From positions 1 to 5,674 of the forward strand of contig JAIRTJ010000164.1 of NCBI GenBank assembly GCA_031254995.1: a DNA stretch of 5,674 nucleotides. Direction: 5' to 3'. Of this stretch, positions 5,332-5,674 are shown piece after piece; position 1 is the stretch's first letter, and every line of letters begins with the position of its first letter. The notes beneath the pieces were generated by a model that saw nothing but the letters and a program-made list of their open reading frames with translations, did not search any database and was not told the DNA's origin. A program made the translations under genes and the position numbers. This DNA is from Eubacteriales Family XIII. Incertae Sedis bacterium. Its GTDB lineage: Bacteria; Bacillota; Clostridia; Peptostreptococcales; Anaerovoracaceae.

Positions 5332-5674
5332 ATGGTAACCAATGCAGCCGCGGCGCCGAACTTCGGTCAATTCACCGCACTCATCGTTTTGCTGGTCATC
5401 GCAATAATCGTTATCGTTCGCAATGTCAGAGTCGTTCCGCAGGCGAAAGCCTACGTGGTCGAGCGCCTCGGCGCATACAACGGCACATGGCAAGTGGGAC
5501 TTCATTTCAAGATACCCGTCATCGACCGAATCTCAAACAAGGTATCGCTGAAGGAAAACGTCCTCGATTTCCCGCCGCAGCCCGTGATCACGAAGGACAA
5601 CGTAACGATGGAGATCGACACCGTCATCTATTATCAGGTAACGGATCCCAAGCTCTATACGTACGGCGTGGAAT
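5332..5674 (+). CDS. Stomatin/prohibitin-like SPFH (band 7) membrane protein, N-terminal fragment
   Basis: The first 114 codons are present and the gene runs off the right edge. After a short polar, alanine-rich leader there is one membrane anchor at about residues 14-30. The start of an SPFH domain follows: VRVVPQAKAYVVERLGAYNG (32-51), GLHFKIPVIDRI (56-67), a KEN-LDFPPQPVITKDNV stretch (74-91) and IDTVIYYQVTDPKLY (95-109). These match bacterial stomatin-like proteins such as QmcA. Such proteins oligomerise at the membrane and are linked to membrane domain organisation and to control of membrane proteases. The gene follows the NfeD gene by 48 nt, and the two probably share the promoter at 4683-4711. 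The later coiled-coil region cannot be seen. Family confidence is high. Confidence 0.94.
   Translation, partial: MVTNAAAAPNFGQFTALIVLLVIAIIVIVRNVRVVPQAKAYVVERLGAYNGTWQVGLHFKIPVIDRISNKVSLKENVLDFPPQPVITKDNVTMEIDTVIYYQVTDPKLYTYGVE

Overview
The window looks like an ordinary chromosomal segment of a Firmicutes (Bacillota) bacterium, most likely from the Clostridia. GC content is moderate by eye. The grounds are the gene order tig-clpP-clpX-lon on one strand, strong AGGAG-type ribosome binding sites, sigma-A-type promoters, a tRNA gene with encoded CCA, and a free-standing methyltransferase-type corrinoid protein. The genus cannot be named from this sequence.

Left and centre (1-3723, minus strand): a protein quality-control operon. 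It reads from a promoter at 3694-3723 through tig (trigger factor), clpP (protease subunit), clpX (AAA+ unfoldase) and the start of lon (ATP-dependent protease LonA), which runs off the window at base 1. Trigger factor receives nascent chains at the ribosome. ClpXP and Lon degrade proteins that fail to fold or carry degrons. The catalytic and nucleotide-binding residues visible in ClpP and ClpX are intact, and ClpX has the IGF loop that docks on ClpP.

Middle (3785-4660, minus strand): a corrinoid (B12)-binding protein of about 212 residues with a GTG start. A tRNA-Leu (anticodon UAG) lies 48 nt upstream on the same strand. A good promoter precedes the tRNA. I see neither a terminator nor a convincing promoter between the tRNA and the corrinoid gene, so the two may share a transcript.

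Right (4683-5674, plus strand): a divergent promoter drives an NfeD-family membrane protein, followed 48 nt later by a stomatin/SPFH (band 7) membrane protein cut off by the window end. NfeD and SPFH partners are commonly encoded together and are thought to act in membrane organisation. The back-to-back promoters at 4632-4711 separate the two transcription units.

No mobile element, CRISPR array, riboswitch or prophage was seen. Most of the window is well-known housekeeping content. The points most worth a second look are the tRNA-corrinoid arrangement, the orphan corrinoid protein itself, and the acidic N-terminal extension of Lon.
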